Shown in pieces: positions 15,421-24,993 of a stretch of DNA of 33,623 nucleotides (its first letter is position 1; each line of letters starts with the position of its first letter). Position numbers and translations under genes: made by a program. The stretch comes from an uncultured Clostridia bacterium (lineage in GTDB: Bacteria; Bacillota; Clostridia; UBA1381), in NCBI GenBank assembly GCA_910579415.1, contig CAJTUY010000019.1, positions 1 through 33,623 on the forward strand, in the 5' to 3' direction. A model generated the notes under the pieces. That model did not search any database. It worked only from the letters and a program-made list of their open reading frames with translations, and was not told the DNA's origin.

Positions 15421-17091
15421 TTACGGTGTAGGTGTCGGGTCAGGCTCGTGCGGCATATATGTACTTGTATTTAGCGTATCGGTTGAAATAAGCGTACCGT
15501 TTGAGTAGACATAGCGCGTAGAATGTACAACAGTGTTTTTACCCGACTGTGACGAGGAATTTGAAATTTTAACCTCACGCTTTGGGTCCCATGCAGTGCC
15601 TATGATACTTACAGTTATTGTAGAACCGCTTGTGGATGCGGTAATTTTTACAGGATAATCGCTGCTGTTCTTAAATTTGAAATCAACGCCGCCATCCGAT
15701 ACGGTTGCGTCCTGACCGAGCGGAATATAGCCTACGGTCATCATATGATTAAGTCGTTCCGTTATAGCCATATCGGCGTATAATACCGCGCTGTAAAGAG
15801 TGCTGCTAACCTGACATACGCCGCCGCCTATACCGTCAACGCTTTTGCCGTCAACATATTCCTTGGCTGTATAAAAGCCGTTGTCAACAGTTCTGCGTCC
15901 TACGGTGTTGTTAAATGAAAACACATCTCCGGGAGCTAAAACCTTGCCGTTTATAAGGCTTGCCGCGCGTGAGATGTTCGCGCAGCGGTTAGAAGTGGAA
16001 CCTCCGTAAGAGGTGGAGTATGTTGAAAGCGTTGCGTTAAATAATTTACTCCTCAGCATTTCTGTGTCAATATCGGGAGGTGAAACATAATATGGAAGTT
16101 TTACAGGCTCACAGCCCTCATATATATTCTGAATATATGGAGAGATTTCTTCCTTATTTATGTAGCGACCTGTTTCACCGGGAATTACGGCTACATCATT
16201 TCCGTTTATCTCGTAACGTGCATTTACGGGGTCTTTATATACCAGTGCATCGAAGCTTTCTAGTGTCATAGTATCGGGAGGAGCGGCAGTATAAGCAACA
16301 TGTATATTTGAAAAGACCTCGTTTAAAAGCGAATTTTTAGTCTGTTCACGGGCAGGCATAACATTGCCGTCATAGCCTGTACAGCCTGAGTATACTGTTA
16401 AATATCCATTGTCGCCGTATTCTACATAATGCTGTTTGCGTTCACCGAGTACAATGTTTCCGAACTCATTTAACTTCGCATCAAGCAAATCATCATCTAC
16501 CTGCGGGGCAGGGATAATTACATGTTCCTTTACAAGAAGCCTCATGGCAGCCAGACCGTTTACAAGAAAGTTTTTTGTTTTACAGTAATCGACTGCTTTT
16601 TTTGCCGTTTCCTCAGGCATTGCGGTAAGTCCTATATCAGCTCCGTTTATATTAAAGGTTTTATCACCGTTTACAAGCGTGATACAAGCATTTTCAAAAA
16701 GATATGTATCGCTTATCGCGTTCAATACCTCGTCATAAGTCAGATTACTAACATCAATATCATCTATATAAACATTGTTCATAACCCTGTCGGGAGTAAT
16801 TGATGCAAGAGAATATACAAAAACACCGATGAATGCGCCGAAAATAATAAGAACGGAAATAATTAAGGGAACGCGTATTTTTTTGAAGAAAGCATTTCTT
16901 TTCAATCTGCCTGCTCGCTTTTCGTACTCTTTTTTTCTGCGGGCGGCTTCAGAGCGTGTCTGTTCTGCCATAGTATACATGTCGGGTACATCAATATCAT
17001 AATCGGAGCTGTCCTGCTGACCGCTGTCTTCGGTTATATCACTGTCCTCGTCGTCAAAGCTGAAGTCATCATTTATATCATCGTCGTACAT
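15421..17091 (-). CDS. Membrane-anchored VanW family protein
   Basis: 556-aa protein predicted to sit in the membrane with a large extracellular part. An acidic cytoplasmic N terminus (residues 1-45) is followed by a basic stretch and one membrane helix near 74-96. A repeat domain of the type often found before VanW follows (NVYIDDIDVSNLTYDEVLNA near 106). The VanW domain spans about 350-510, with ISRAASLINGKVLAPGDVFS, GIGGGVCQVSSTLYSAVLYA and ERLNHMMTVGYIPLGQDATV. The end is Pro-rich (PHEPDPTPTP), as in wall-spanning tails. VanW proteins occur in glycopeptide-resistance clusters, but most, including this lone copy, are general envelope proteins of unknown activity. It lies 14 bp after the YkgJ-like gene. 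Confidence 0.9.
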   Translation of the reverse strand: MYDDDINDDFSFDDEDSDITEDSGQQDSSDYDIDVPDMYTMAEQTRSEAARRKKEYEKRAGRLKRNAFFKKIRVPLIISVLIIFGAFIGVFVYSLASITPDRVMNNVYIDDIDVSNLTYDEVLNAISDTYLFENACITLVNGDKTFNINGADIGLTAMPEETAKKAVDYCKTKNFLVNGLAAMRLLVKEHVIIPAPQVDDDLLDAKLNEFGNIVLGERKQHYVEYGDNGYLTVYSGCTGYDGNVMPAREQTKNSLLNEVFSNIHVAYTAAPPDTMTLESFDALVYKDPVNARYEINGNDVAVIPGETGRYINKEEISPYIQNIYEGCEPVKLPYYVSPPDIDTEMLRSKLFNATLSTYSTSYGGSTSNRCANISRAASLINGKVLAPGDVFSFNNTVGRRTVDNGFYTAKEYVDGKSVDGIGGGVCQVSSTLYSAVLYADMAITERLNHMMTVGYIPLGQDATVSDGGVDFKFKNSSDYPVKITASTSGSTITVSIIGTAWDPKREVKISNSSSQSGKNTVVHSTRYVYSNGTLISTDTLNTSTYMPHEPDPTPTP

Positions 17092-17105
17092 TTTAATAGT
17101 CCTTT

Positions 17106-17624
17106 CTATTTATAAAATCGGTTGAATTCGTCAAGATGTGCGGAATATGCCTGCATAAAAGTGTAAAAGTGTTTGTTTTTGCAAAGCAGCGTAAACGCTT
17201 TTTTTATGTTTTTTACAAATACAGGGTCAAAATCATCAATAAAAAATGCTTTTGCCATAGGGCAAATACCTTTGCCGCGCGGGTCGATAATGACTTCGAC
17301 AGTACCGTTTTTATTAAGATACGGAGTAAGGGGAAAAATTCTGCACGCCAAAGGCCGTTGGTACCGGTCACATTCACCGCTGCACATCGCCAGAGGAACA
17401 GTATGCTTTTTGCCGTCGTACTCGTAAGTAAAGTCGGTTTTTTCTATTCTTATCCAGTCAGGGTTTAACAGAGAAAAAACGGCTCTTTCACCGGGAAAGA
17501 GAAACATACCCGTATCATCTCCCTGACAGCACGCCTTGCTGCAAAGCTGTCCGCAGTCAACGCTTACGGGTGTTACATTATCAAAAAGTCTGTAAAGCTG
17601 TAAATATATATATGCGGAATTCAT
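17106..17624 (-). CDS. YkgJ-like cysteine-cluster protein
   Basis: 172-aa cytoplasmic protein with eight Cys: Cys24, Cys28, Cys32 and Cys33 in CGQLCSKACC, Cys81 and Cys85 in CSGECDRYQRP, Cys94 in LACRIFPL, and Cys121. The spaced N-terminal cluster plus the R-P-x-x-C-R-x-F-P motif is the signature of the YkgJ/UPF0153 family, thought to bind zinc or an Fe-S cluster; no reaction is established. GAGGT lies 8 bp before the ATG. It is the first gene of a two-gene unit with the VanW protein. The link between the two is unclear. Confidence 0.85.
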   Translation of the reverse strand: MNSAYIYLQLYRLFDNVTPVSVDCGQLCSKACCQGDDTGMFLFPGERAVFSLLNPDWIRIEKTDFTYEYDGKKHTVPLAMCSGECDRYQRPLACRIFPLTPYLNKNGTVEVIIDPRGKGICPMAKAFFIDDFDPVFVKNIKKAFTLLCKNKHFYTFMQAYSAHLDEFNRFYK

Positions 17625-17669
17625 AGCAAAAAAACCTCACTGAATACTTTTGTTCATAAATATAATACA

Positions 17670-17698
17670 ATTCTAACACAAAAATTATGGCAAAACAA
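17670..17698 (-). promoter_or_regulatory. Possible promoter of the YkgJ-VanW unit
   Basis: On the minus strand TTGTTT (17698-17693) and TAGAAT (17675-17670) are 17 bp apart, with a TG one base before the -10 box, giving an extended -10. This is a moderate match in an AT-rich divergent gap. Confidence 0.45.
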
Positions 17699-17821
17699 TA
17701 GGTAAATAAAAATTTTCCGCAATGAATGATTTTTGAAACTTTAAAGCGTTGCTTTTATCAAATTTGCATAAATATAGCGAAAAAACAACAAAATTGTAAC
17801 AATCATGTAATCTTATCGCAT

Positions 17822-17851
17822 TTGACAAAACAGTATATATAGTAGTATAAT
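17822..17851 (+). promoter_or_regulatory. Sigma-A promoter of the topoisomerase operon
   Basis: TTGACA (17822-17827) and TATAAT (17846-17851) are separated by 18 bp. No strong terminator is seen until 26522, so one transcript may cover six genes from parE-like to the beta-propeller protein. Confidence 0.85.
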
Positions 17852-17910
17852 TAGTAAAATGTAAGATAAGACTTCTATATCTTGAAGGAAGGAAAGGAAC
17901 GGTTTTAAGT

Positions 17911-19929
17911 ATGCCAAGAAAGAAACAGGAATACGGAAACGACAGCATAACAAGTCTTAAAGGCGCGGACAGAGTAAGAAAGCGCCCGGCGGTAATTTTC
18001 GGTTCGGACGGACTTGAAGGCTGTGAGCATTCTTTTTTTGAAATATTGTCCAATTCAATTGACGAGGCGCGTGAAGGTTACGGTAATCTTATAGAGGTTA
18101 CGCGTTTTATGGACCATTCTATTGAGGTGCGTGATCACGGGCGAGGTGTTCCTCTTGATTATAACGAGGGAGAGGGACGTTTTAACTGGGAACTTGTATA
18201 TTGTGAGCTTTATGCAGGCGGTAAGTATGATAATAATAAGGGTGGTATGTATGAATACAGTCTTGGTCTTAACGGACTCGGAGCCTGCGCTACGCAGTAT
18301 TCGAGCGAATATATGGATGTAACGGTAATCCGTGACAAAACGCAGTATACACTTCATTTTGAAAAGGGGGAAAATATCGGCGGGCTTCAGAAAACGGATA
18401 CAAGAAGTATTCAGACAGGCACAGTCCAGAAGTGGAAACCTGACACGGAAGTCTTTACGGATATAGCAATATCCCTTGAATTTTTTCAGGATGTGCTGAA
18501 TAAGCAGGCGATGGTAAACGCTGGACTTAAATTTGTATTATACAACGAAACCGAAACAGGCATGGAAATGTTTGAGTATTATTATGAAAACGGTATCGTT
18601 GACTATGTTAAGGAAGCAGTCGGGGACGAAGGCTTTACTACGGTTGAAACATGGGAAACCGAGCGTGAAGGACGAGACAGAGCGGATAAAGAGGACTATA
18701 AAATGAAAATGCAGGTTGCTTTCTGCTTTTCGAATAAGGTGAACATGCTTGAATACTATCATAATTCAAGCTTCCTTGAACATGGAGGCTCGCCTGACAG
18801 AGCGGTTAAGAATGCTTTTGTATATGCTATTGACAGATACATGAAGCAAAATGATAAATATAACAAGAACGATTCTAAAATAACCTTTAATGACGTTGCA
18901 GACTGCCTTGTGCTTGTTATAAACTCATTTTCAACACAGACAAGCTATGAGAATCAGACTAAAAAAGCTATAAACAATAAGTTTATACAGGAGGCTATGA
19001 CAGACTTTTTACGTCAGCAGCTTGAGGTGTATTTTATAGAAAATAAAACAGATGCCGAAAAGATTGCAAATCAGGTCATGGTCAATAAAAAAAGCCGTGA
19101 AAATGCAGAGAAAGCAAGAATTGATATAAAGAAAAAGCTTACAGGCACAATGGATATAACAAACAGGGTTGAAAAGTTTGTTGATTGCCGAAGCAAGGAC
19201 GTTACAAAGCGTGAGGTCTATATAGTCGAGGGTGATTCGGCGCTCGGCTCCTGTAAGCTTGCTCGTGACGCATCTTTTCAGGCTATAATGCCTATACGAG
19301 GTAAAATTCTTAACTGCCTTAAAGCGGATTATCCGAGAATATTCAAAAGCGATATTATAATTGACCTTGTAAAGGTGCTTGGCTGCGGTGTTGAGATTAA
19401 CTCAAAGCACAACAAGGGGATTGACAGCTTTAGTATGGACAATCTGAGATGGGATAAGGTTATTATATGTACAGATGCCGATGTAGACGGTTTTCATATA
19501 AGAACAATGCTTTTGACCATGATTTATCGCCTTATGCCTACTCTTATTGAAAAAGGTAAGGTATATATTGCGGAATCGCCGCTTTATGAAATAGTAATTA
19601 CAAAAACAAAGCGTAAGGACGAAACCTTCTTTGCGTATACCGACAGCGAGAAGGACGAAATTTTAAAGAAGCTTGAAGCAGAAGGGCTGACAAAAGAAAA
19701 GGACGCAATAGACATAAAACGCTCAAAGGGACTTGGTGAAAACCAGCCTGAAATGATGAGCCTTACGACAATGCATCCTGCAACAAGGCGTCTTATACGC
19801 GTAACACCCGAGAATGCTGAGCGTACTGCGCGTATGTTCGATGTGCTGCTTGGCGATAACATCACCGACAGAAAGGAATATATAGCGGATAACGGAGCAG
19901 AGTATATGGAAATGCTGGATATTTCATAA
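17911..19929 (+). CDS. Type IIA topoisomerase B subunit, ParE/GyrB-like
   Basis: 672-aa ATPase and TOPRIM subunit of a DNA topoisomerase. The GHKL ATP site shows EILSNSIDEA (about 45-54), DHGRGVPLD and GLNGLGA, where most GyrB and ParE have GLHGVGA. The TOPRIM domain has VEGDSALG near 438 (normally EGDSAGG) and the metal motif TDADVDGFHIRT near 520. The C terminus keeps KRSKGLGE and the M-x-x-x-T-M-x-P region. The motif changes mark a divergent subfamily, and the partner gene follows 41 bp downstream. Gyrase proper normally sits near dnaA, so this pair is probably the second, topoisomerase IV-like enzyme that decatenates chromosomes. Not a broken gene: catalytic Glu and Asp are present. Confidence 0.88.
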   Translation: MPRKKQEYGNDSITSLKGADRVRKRPAVIFGSDGLEGCEHSFFEILSNSIDEAREGYGNLIEVTRFMDHSIEVRDHGRGVPLDYNEGEGRFNWELVYCELYAGGKYDNNKGGMYEYSLGLNGLGACATQYSSEYMDVTVIRDKTQYTLHFEKGENIGGLQKTDTRSIQTGTVQKWKPDTEVFTDIAISLEFFQDVLNKQAMVNAGLKFVLYNETETGMEMFEYYYENGIVDYVKEAVGDEGFTTVETWETEREGRDRADKEDYKMKMQVAFCFSNKVNMLEYYHNSSFLEHGGSPDRAVKNAFVYAIDRYMKQNDKYNKNDSKITFNDVADCLVLVINSFSTQTSYENQTKKAINNKFIQEAMTDFLRQQLEVYFIENKTDAEKIANQVMVNKKSRENAEKARIDIKKKLTGTMDITNRVEKFVDCRSKDVTKREVYIVEGDSALGSCKLARDASFQAIMPIRGKILNCLKADYPRIFKSDIIIDLVKVLGCGVEINSKHNKGIDSFSMDNLRWDKVIICTDADVDGFHIRTMLLTMIYRLMPTLIEKGKVYIAESPLYEIVITKTKRKDETFFAYTDSEKDEILKKLEAEGLTKEKDAIDIKRSKGLGENQPEMMSLTTMHPATRRLIRVTPENAERTARMFDVLLGDNITDRKEYIADNGAEYMEMLDIS

Positions 19930-19970
19930 TTAAGACTGCTGGAATTTATTGAAAGGATTATGTGTTTTAG

Positions 19971-22178
19971 ATGGCAAGAAAGAAAACGGTAGAAGAAGTA
20001 ATAATTGAAGCTCCGATAGCTGAGGAGCCTATCACAGAAACAATTGAAAAGAATTTTATGCCTTATGCGATGAGCGTCATCGTGTCAAGAGCAATTCCTG
20101 AGATTGACGGATTAAAACCGGCGCACAGAAAGCTTTTGTATACCATGTATAAAATGGGACTGCTCGGCGGAAAGCTTACCAAATCAGCGAATGTGGTAGG
20201 ACAGACAATGAAACTCAATCCGCATGGCGACAGCGCAATTTATGAAACGCTGGTTCGACTTACTCGCGGACATGAGGCACTTCTGCACCCTCTTGTAGAG
20301 TCTAAGGGTAATTTCGGTAAGCAGTATTCGCGCGATATGGCATATGCAGCGGCAAGATATACGGAGGTACGTCTTGACGCTATATGTCAGGAGCTTTTCG
20401 GCGATATAAATAAGAATACTGTTGAATTTGTGGATAACTACGATGGTGAAATGCAGGAACCGACGCTTTTGCCGGTTGCATTTCCGAATATTCTTGTAAA
20501 TCCCAATCAAGGTATTGCGGTAGGTATGGCAAGCAATATATGCTCGTTCAATCTCCGTGAGGTATGTGATGCGACAATCGCGGTTCTGAAAAATGAAAAA
20601 GCGGATGTGATTGAATATATGCCCGCGCCTGATTTTTCTATGGGCGCTGAAATAATATATTCAGAGGAGGAAATGCGTAAAATTTACGAAACGGGACGCG
20701 GAAGCTTTAAGATGCGTTCAAAGTACAGCTATGACAAGAGCAATAATTGTATTGAAATCACCGAAATCCCGTATTCTACCACTGCTGAGGTTATAATAGG
20801 CAGAATAATGGAACTTGTGAAAGCTAATAAGCTTAAGGAAATCTCAGATGCGCGTGATGAAACAGGTAAGGAAGGCTTTAAGCTGGCTATTGATTTAAAG
20901 CGCGGTGTTGACCCTGAGATGCTTATGTCAAAGCTGTTTAAGCTTACGCCTCTTGAGGACAGCTTCAGCTGTAATTTCAATGTGCTGATTAACGCAAAGC
21001 CGATGGTACTTGGCGTAAAGTCTATTATTCTGGAATGGATAAAATTCCGAATGAATTGTATTAAGCGCGGAATAAAATATGATATTGAAAAGAAAAGCGA
21101 AAGACTGCATTTGCTTACAGGTCTTAAAAAAATTCTTTTGGATATAGATAAGGCAATCTCTATCATACGTCATACCGAACGTGATGAGGAGGTTGTTCCG
21201 AACTTAATGGATGGTTTCGGAATAGATAAGGTGCAGGCGGAATATGTGGCTGAAATAAAGCTTCGTAATCTGAACCGCGAATATATCTTAAACCGTACTG
21301 CCGATATTGAAAAGCTTATGGAAGAGCTTGAGGAGCTTAACAGGATACTCGGTGACGACAGGGAAGTAAAAAAGCTTATAGCATCGCAGCTTAAGGCTAT
21401 TTCAAAGAAATACGGACAGGACAGAAAAACAACGCTTATAAGCGGCGAGGAAATAACGGAATATAAGGAAACGGAAAACATAGACGATTATCCGCTCACC
21501 ATATTCTTTACACGTGAAAATTACTTAAAGAAAATTTCTGCGGTATCGCTGCGTTCAAGTACGACCGAGCATAAGCTTAAAGACGGCGATGAAATATTGC
21601 AGACAATTGAAAGTACAAATAAATCCGAGATGATATTCTTTTCAAATAAATGTACGGCATATAAAATGCGTACGTATGATTTGCCGGATGCAAAAGTAAG
21701 CACAATGGGCGAGTACCTTCCGGGAATACTGGGACTGGAAGATGATGAAAAAATATTATATACTGTTGTTACATCGGATTACAGCGGCAATATGCTGTTT
21801 ACATTTGAAAACGGTAAAATGGCAAAGGTTGCGCTTAATAATTATGAAACAAAAACAAACCGTAAAAAGCTTATAGGAGCATATGGAAGCAAATCTCCCG
21901 TATGTGATATACGACTTATACAGGAGGATATTGATATAGTATTGATGTCCGATAATAACAGGATACTGTGCCTGAATACGGAGAAAATCCCTCTGAAGGC
22001 TACAAAGAGTACACAGGGCGTGCAGGCAATGACACTGAGGAAAAAAGGCGCAAAAGTAGTACGTGCCGTAAGCGCAGAAGAAAGCGGAATTGAGGGAGCG
22101 GAGCGTTACAGGACAAAGAATATCCCTGCGGCCGGCGGTATGCTCAAAAAGGAGGATACACAGTTAAGCCTTATTTAA
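19971..22178 (+). CDS. Type IIA topoisomerase A subunit, ParC/GyrA-like
   Basis: 735-aa DNA-cleaving subunit. The N-terminal MPYAMSVIVSRAIPEIDGLK is followed by the quinolone-pocket segment NPHGDSAIYETLVRL (about 82-96) and catalytic Tyr130 in AAARYTEVRL. The coiled-coil tower spans roughly 370-490. The C-terminal beta-pinwheel is short and I see no GyrA box (QRRGGKG), so negative supercoiling is unlikely and a ParC-like role is favoured. At the quinolone positions it has Ser and Glu, the usual sensitive-type residues. It pairs with the B subunit upstream; citrate synthase follows 25 bp downstream. Confidence 0.88.
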   Translation: MARKKTVEEVIIEAPIAEEPITETIEKNFMPYAMSVIVSRAIPEIDGLKPAHRKLLYTMYKMGLLGGKLTKSANVVGQTMKLNPHGDSAIYETLVRLTRGHEALLHPLVESKGNFGKQYSRDMAYAAARYTEVRLDAICQELFGDINKNTVEFVDNYDGEMQEPTLLPVAFPNILVNPNQGIAVGMASNICSFNLREVCDATIAVLKNEKADVIEYMPAPDFSMGAEIIYSEEEMRKIYETGRGSFKMRSKYSYDKSNNCIEITEIPYSTTAEVIIGRIMELVKANKLKEISDARDETGKEGFKLAIDLKRGVDPEMLMSKLFKLTPLEDSFSCNFNVLINAKPMVLGVKSIILEWIKFRMNCIKRGIKYDIEKKSERLHLLTGLKKILLDIDKAISIIRHTERDEEVVPNLMDGFGIDKVQAEYVAEIKLRNLNREYILNRTADIEKLMEELEELNRILGDDREVKKLIASQLKAISKKYGQDRKTTLISGEEITEYKETENIDDYPLTIFFTRENYLKKISAVSLRSSTTEHKLKDGDEILQTIESTNKSEMIFFSNKCTAYKMRTYDLPDAKVSTMGEYLPGILGLEDDEKILYTVVTSDYSGNMLFTFENGKMAKVALNNYETKTNRKKLIGAYGSKSPVCDIRLIQEDIDIVLMSDNNRILCLNTEKIPLKATKSTQGVQAMTLRKKGAKVVRAVSAEESGIEGAERYRTKNIPAAGGMLKKEDTQLSLI

Positions 22179-22203
22179 CGGTAATGAAAGGAAGTGGCAA
22201 TGT

Positions 22204-23568
22204 ATGTTGACAGAAGCGGAAAGAATAAGATTGCAGGAAAGGTTTCAGGAGAAGGCGTCAGGTGTTTATAAGCCTTTTTCGCGTGAGCTTTTTAAGAAGT
22301 ACAGTGTAAAGAGAGGTCTGAGAAACGACGACGGTACGGGTGTTATGGCAGGATTGACGTCTGTCGGCGCAGTACAGGGCTATTTTATAGATGACGGAGA
22401 AAAAATCCCTATGGAGGGACATCTCAGGTATCGAGGTTATGATATTACCGACTTGGTACAGAAATGCGAGGCTGAAAACAGATTTGGATTTGAAGAGGTT
22501 GCATACCTTTTATTGTTCGGGCATTTGCCTGACAGCAGGACGCTTAACGATTTTTCAGCGCTTATAGGAAGTCTTCGCGCATTGCCGGACGGTTTTGCGG
22601 AGGATATGATATTAAAAGCACCGAGTACAAATATAATGAATAAAATGGCAAGAAGCGTACTTGCTTCATATTCGTACGACCCTAATCCCGATGAAATCAC
22701 AACGGGTAATATATTGCGTCAGTCAATAGAACTTATTGCACGTATGCCTGTAATGGCGGCTTACGGCTATCAGGCAAAAAGCCATTATCATGATGGGCAG
22801 AGTCTTTACCTTCACACGCCGCAGACAGGACTTTCCACAGCGGAAAATTTATTGTATATGCTAAGACCGGATAACAGCTATACGCGTGAGGAGGCAGAAA
22901 TGCTTGATGTGCTTCTGATGATACATGCGGAACACGGAGGCGGAAACAACTCTGCTTTTACAACAAGAGTTATTTCTTCATCTGATACAGATACATACTC
23001 CGCAATTTCTGCTGCAATCGGTTCATTGAAGGGACCGAAGCATGGAGGAGCAAATGCCAAAGTTATGGGTATGATAGAGGAAATAAAGGAGAATGTCCGC
23101 AATTGGGAAGACGATGACGAGGTAAAATCATATCTTGCAAAGATATTAAGAAAAGAAGCGTTTGACGGTTCGGGACTTATTTACGGAATGGGACACGCAA
23201 TTTATACATACAGCGACCCGAGATGTATACTCCTGAAAGAAAAAGCAGAACAGCTTTTAAAGACTCATTCTGATTTTGAAAAGGAATACAGGCTTTATAA
23301 TTCTGTTGAACGTCTTACGCCTGAGGTTTTTGCGGAGGTTAAGCATAATTCAAAGGTTATGTGCGCAAATGTGGATATGTATTCAGGCTTTGTATATAAA
23401 ATGCTCGGTATCCCGTCTGAAATGTATACGCCGCTGTTTGCGGTTTCAAGAATTGTAGGCTGGTGCGCGCACAGACTTGAGGAGGTTATCGGCTGCGGAC
23501 GTATTATTCGTCCTGCTTATAAGTCGATGTTCCATAAAAAAGAATACATTGATATTGATAAGAGGTGA
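22204..23568 (+). CDS. gltA: Citrate (or 2-methylcitrate) synthase
   Basis: Condenses oxaloacetate with an acyl-CoA, the entry step to citrate. It has 454 aa with an N-terminal extension of about 60 residues before GYFIDDGEKIPMEGHLRYRG. The catalytic triad is His244 in HAEHGGGNN, His280 in GPKHGGAN and Asp391 in NVDMYSG. The oxaloacetate loop reads GMGHAIYTYSDPR, with Ala where the classic GHRVY motif has Arg; I recall similar GHAVYT loops in other Clostridia, so it may be a subgroup trait. AAAGGAAG precedes the ATG. It lies between the topoisomerase genes and a glycosyltransferase with short gaps, probably on one transcript. Citrate synthase is more likely than methylcitrate synthase because no prp genes are near. 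Confidence 0.93.
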   Translation: MLTEAERIRLQERFQEKASGVYKPFSRELFKKYSVKRGLRNDDGTGVMAGLTSVGAVQGYFIDDGEKIPMEGHLRYRGYDITDLVQKCEAENRFGFEEVAYLLLFGHLPDSRTLNDFSALIGSLRALPDGFAEDMILKAPSTNIMNKMARSVLASYSYDPNPDEITTGNILRQSIELIARMPVMAAYGYQAKSHYHDGQSLYLHTPQTGLSTAENLLYMLRPDNSYTREEAEMLDVLLMIHAEHGGGNNSAFTTRVISSSDTDTYSAISAAIGSLKGPKHGGANAKVMGMIEEIKENVRNWEDDDEVKSYLAKILRKEAFDGSGLIYGMGHAIYTYSDPRCILLKEKAEQLLKTHSDFEKEYRLYNSVERLTPEVFAEVKHNSKVMCANVDMYSGFVYKMLGIPSEMYTPLFAVSRIVGWCAHRLEEVIGCGRIIRPAYKSMFHKKEYIDIDKR

Positions 23569-23574
23569 GCTTGA

Positions 23575-24318
23575 ATGGATAAGGTAAATATACTCGGAGT
23601 AAATGTTGACACCGTAACTATTTCAGAAGCGGCGGATACAATTATGAGCTTTTTTAATGAAGACAGACTTCATTCTGTCTATACGCCTAATTCCGAGATA
23701 ATAATGCACGCATATAAAAATCCCGCTTTTGCGGAGTTATTAAACAGCGCAGACCTTTTGACTGCTGACGGAATCGGTGTGGTTTATGCGTCAAAGATAT
23801 TGAAAAAGCCGATAAAAGAACGCGCGGCGGGATATGACATTGCCCGTCAGGTATTGAGCAAAATGAATGACACAGACCATAAGCTGTTTTTATTCGGCGG
23901 TAAGCCGGGAGTAGCTGAGGAAGCAAAGGTAAAGCTTTTGCAGGAGTACAGCAACCTTAATATTGTGGGATTGCGTAACGGCTATTTTAAAGTTGAGGAG
24001 GAAGCGGAGATTGTTGAGGAAATCAATAATTCCGGTGCAGATATTGTATTTGTGTGTCTTGGCGCTCCGAAGCAGGAGGAATGGATAGACAAACATTCAA
24101 AGGAACTTAATGTACGGGTTGCTATGGGAATAGGCGGAAGCCTTGATGTATTCGCAGGACGAGTGGAACGCGCTCCCGAAATATTCTGCAAAACGGGTAT
24201 GGAATGGTTTTACAGGCTTTGCAAAGAACCGTGGCGCATAGGCAGAATGATGGAACTGCCAAAGTTTGCGGCTGCGGTAATAACAAAAGGAAAGAGATAT
24301 AAACAGAACGGGGAATAA
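23575..24318 (+). CDS. tagA: WecG/TagA/CpsF glycosyltransferase
   Basis: 247-aa membrane-associated glycosyltransferase of the GT26 type. Family motifs are VNILGVNVDTVTISEA at the N terminus, YTPNSEIIMHAYKNP, LLTADGIGVVYASK (about 61-74), LFGGKPGVAEEA and VCLGAPKQEEWID (about 160-172). The basic C-terminal helix MEWFYRLCKEPWRIGRMMEL is the appendage that docks on the membrane. TagA adds ManNAc to lipid-linked GlcNAc in wall teichoic acid linkage units; other members make different glycans. No other wall-polymer genes are in the window, so the symbol names the family. It starts 6 bp after gltA and ends 2 bp before tmk. Confidence 0.88.
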   Translation: MDKVNILGVNVDTVTISEAADTIMSFFNEDRLHSVYTPNSEIIMHAYKNPAFAELLNSADLLTADGIGVVYASKILKKPIKERAAGYDIARQVLSKMNDTDHKLFLFGGKPGVAEEAKVKLLQEYSNLNIVGLRNGYFKVEEEAEIVEEINNSGADIVFVCLGAPKQEEWIDKHSKELNVRVAMGIGGSLDVFAGRVERAPEIFCKTGMEWFYRLCKEPWRIGRMMELPKFAAAVITKGKRYKQNGE

Positions 24319-24320
24319 AT

Positions 24321-24992
24321 ATGGGTAAACTTATAGCAATAGATGGTGTTGACGCAAGCGGAAAGCAGACGCAGACTGCGCTTTTGCTCGAAAGACTTCA
24401 GAGTGAAGGAAAAAACGTAAAAATGGTATCTTTTCCTGCCTATGATAAGCCGTCGTCAACGCTTGTTAAGATGTACCTTGACGGAAATTTCGGCGATAAA
24501 CCGTCAGACGTTAATGCGTATGCTACATCTACCTTGTTTGCGGCTGACCGCTTTGCGACTTACCGGACTGACTGGGGCAGGGATTATAATAACGGTACGC
24601 TTATTTTAGCTGACAGATATGTAACCTCAAATCTTATTCATCAAGCGAGTAAAATAGACAGTTTTGAGGAAAAACAGAAATTTATTGTATGGCTTGAGGA
24701 TTTGGAGTATGGTGTATACTCGCTGCCGCGTCCCGATGTTACAATTTTTCTTGATATGCCGCCTGAATACGGCGCTGAGCTTATGAAGGACAGGCTTAAT
24801 AAAGCGAACGGAAATGATAAAAAGGATATACACGAAAGCGATTTTTCCTATCCTGAAAAGAGCTATAAAAACGCGGTGTTTGTAGCCGAGCAATGCGGCT
24901 GGAAACGGATTTTATGCGTTGACAACGGTAAAATCCGCAGCGTAGAGGAAATTCATAAGGACATATATTCAGGAATAGAGGGGTTAGTTTAA
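24321..24992 (+). CDS. tmk: Thymidylate kinase
   Basis: Converts dTMP to dTDP for DNA synthesis. It has 223 aa, somewhat longer than the usual 205-215. The P-loop is GVDASGKQTQ (residues 8-17), with Asp10 in place of the more common E/GxExxGK pattern. The nucleotide-binding motif LADRYVTSNLIHQ lies near 95-107 and the segment DVTIFLDMPPEYGAELMKDR matches the family. The lid region (NKANGNDKKDIHESDFSY) is Lys-rich. It follows tagA by 2 bp and the next gene starts 1 bp after its stop. Belongs to the divergent long TMPK form seen in some Clostridia, by impression. Confidence 0.92.
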   Translation: MGKLIAIDGVDASGKQTQTALLLERLQSEGKNVKMVSFPAYDKPSSTLVKMYLDGNFGDKPSDVNAYATSTLFAADRFATYRTDWGRDYNNGTLILADRYVTSNLIHQASKIDSFEEKQKFIVWLEDLEYGVYSLPRPDVTIFLDMPPEYGAELMKDRLNKANGNDKKDIHESDFSYPEKSYKNAVFVAEQCGWKRILCVDNGKIRSVEEIHKDIYSGIEGLV

Positions 24993-24993
24993 A

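Noticed and set aside
15421..17091. Glycopeptide resistance gene vanW
   Set aside because: Only the VanW domain is present; there are no vanH, vanA or vanX-type neighbours, and membrane-anchored VanW proteins are common in Clostridia without resistance.
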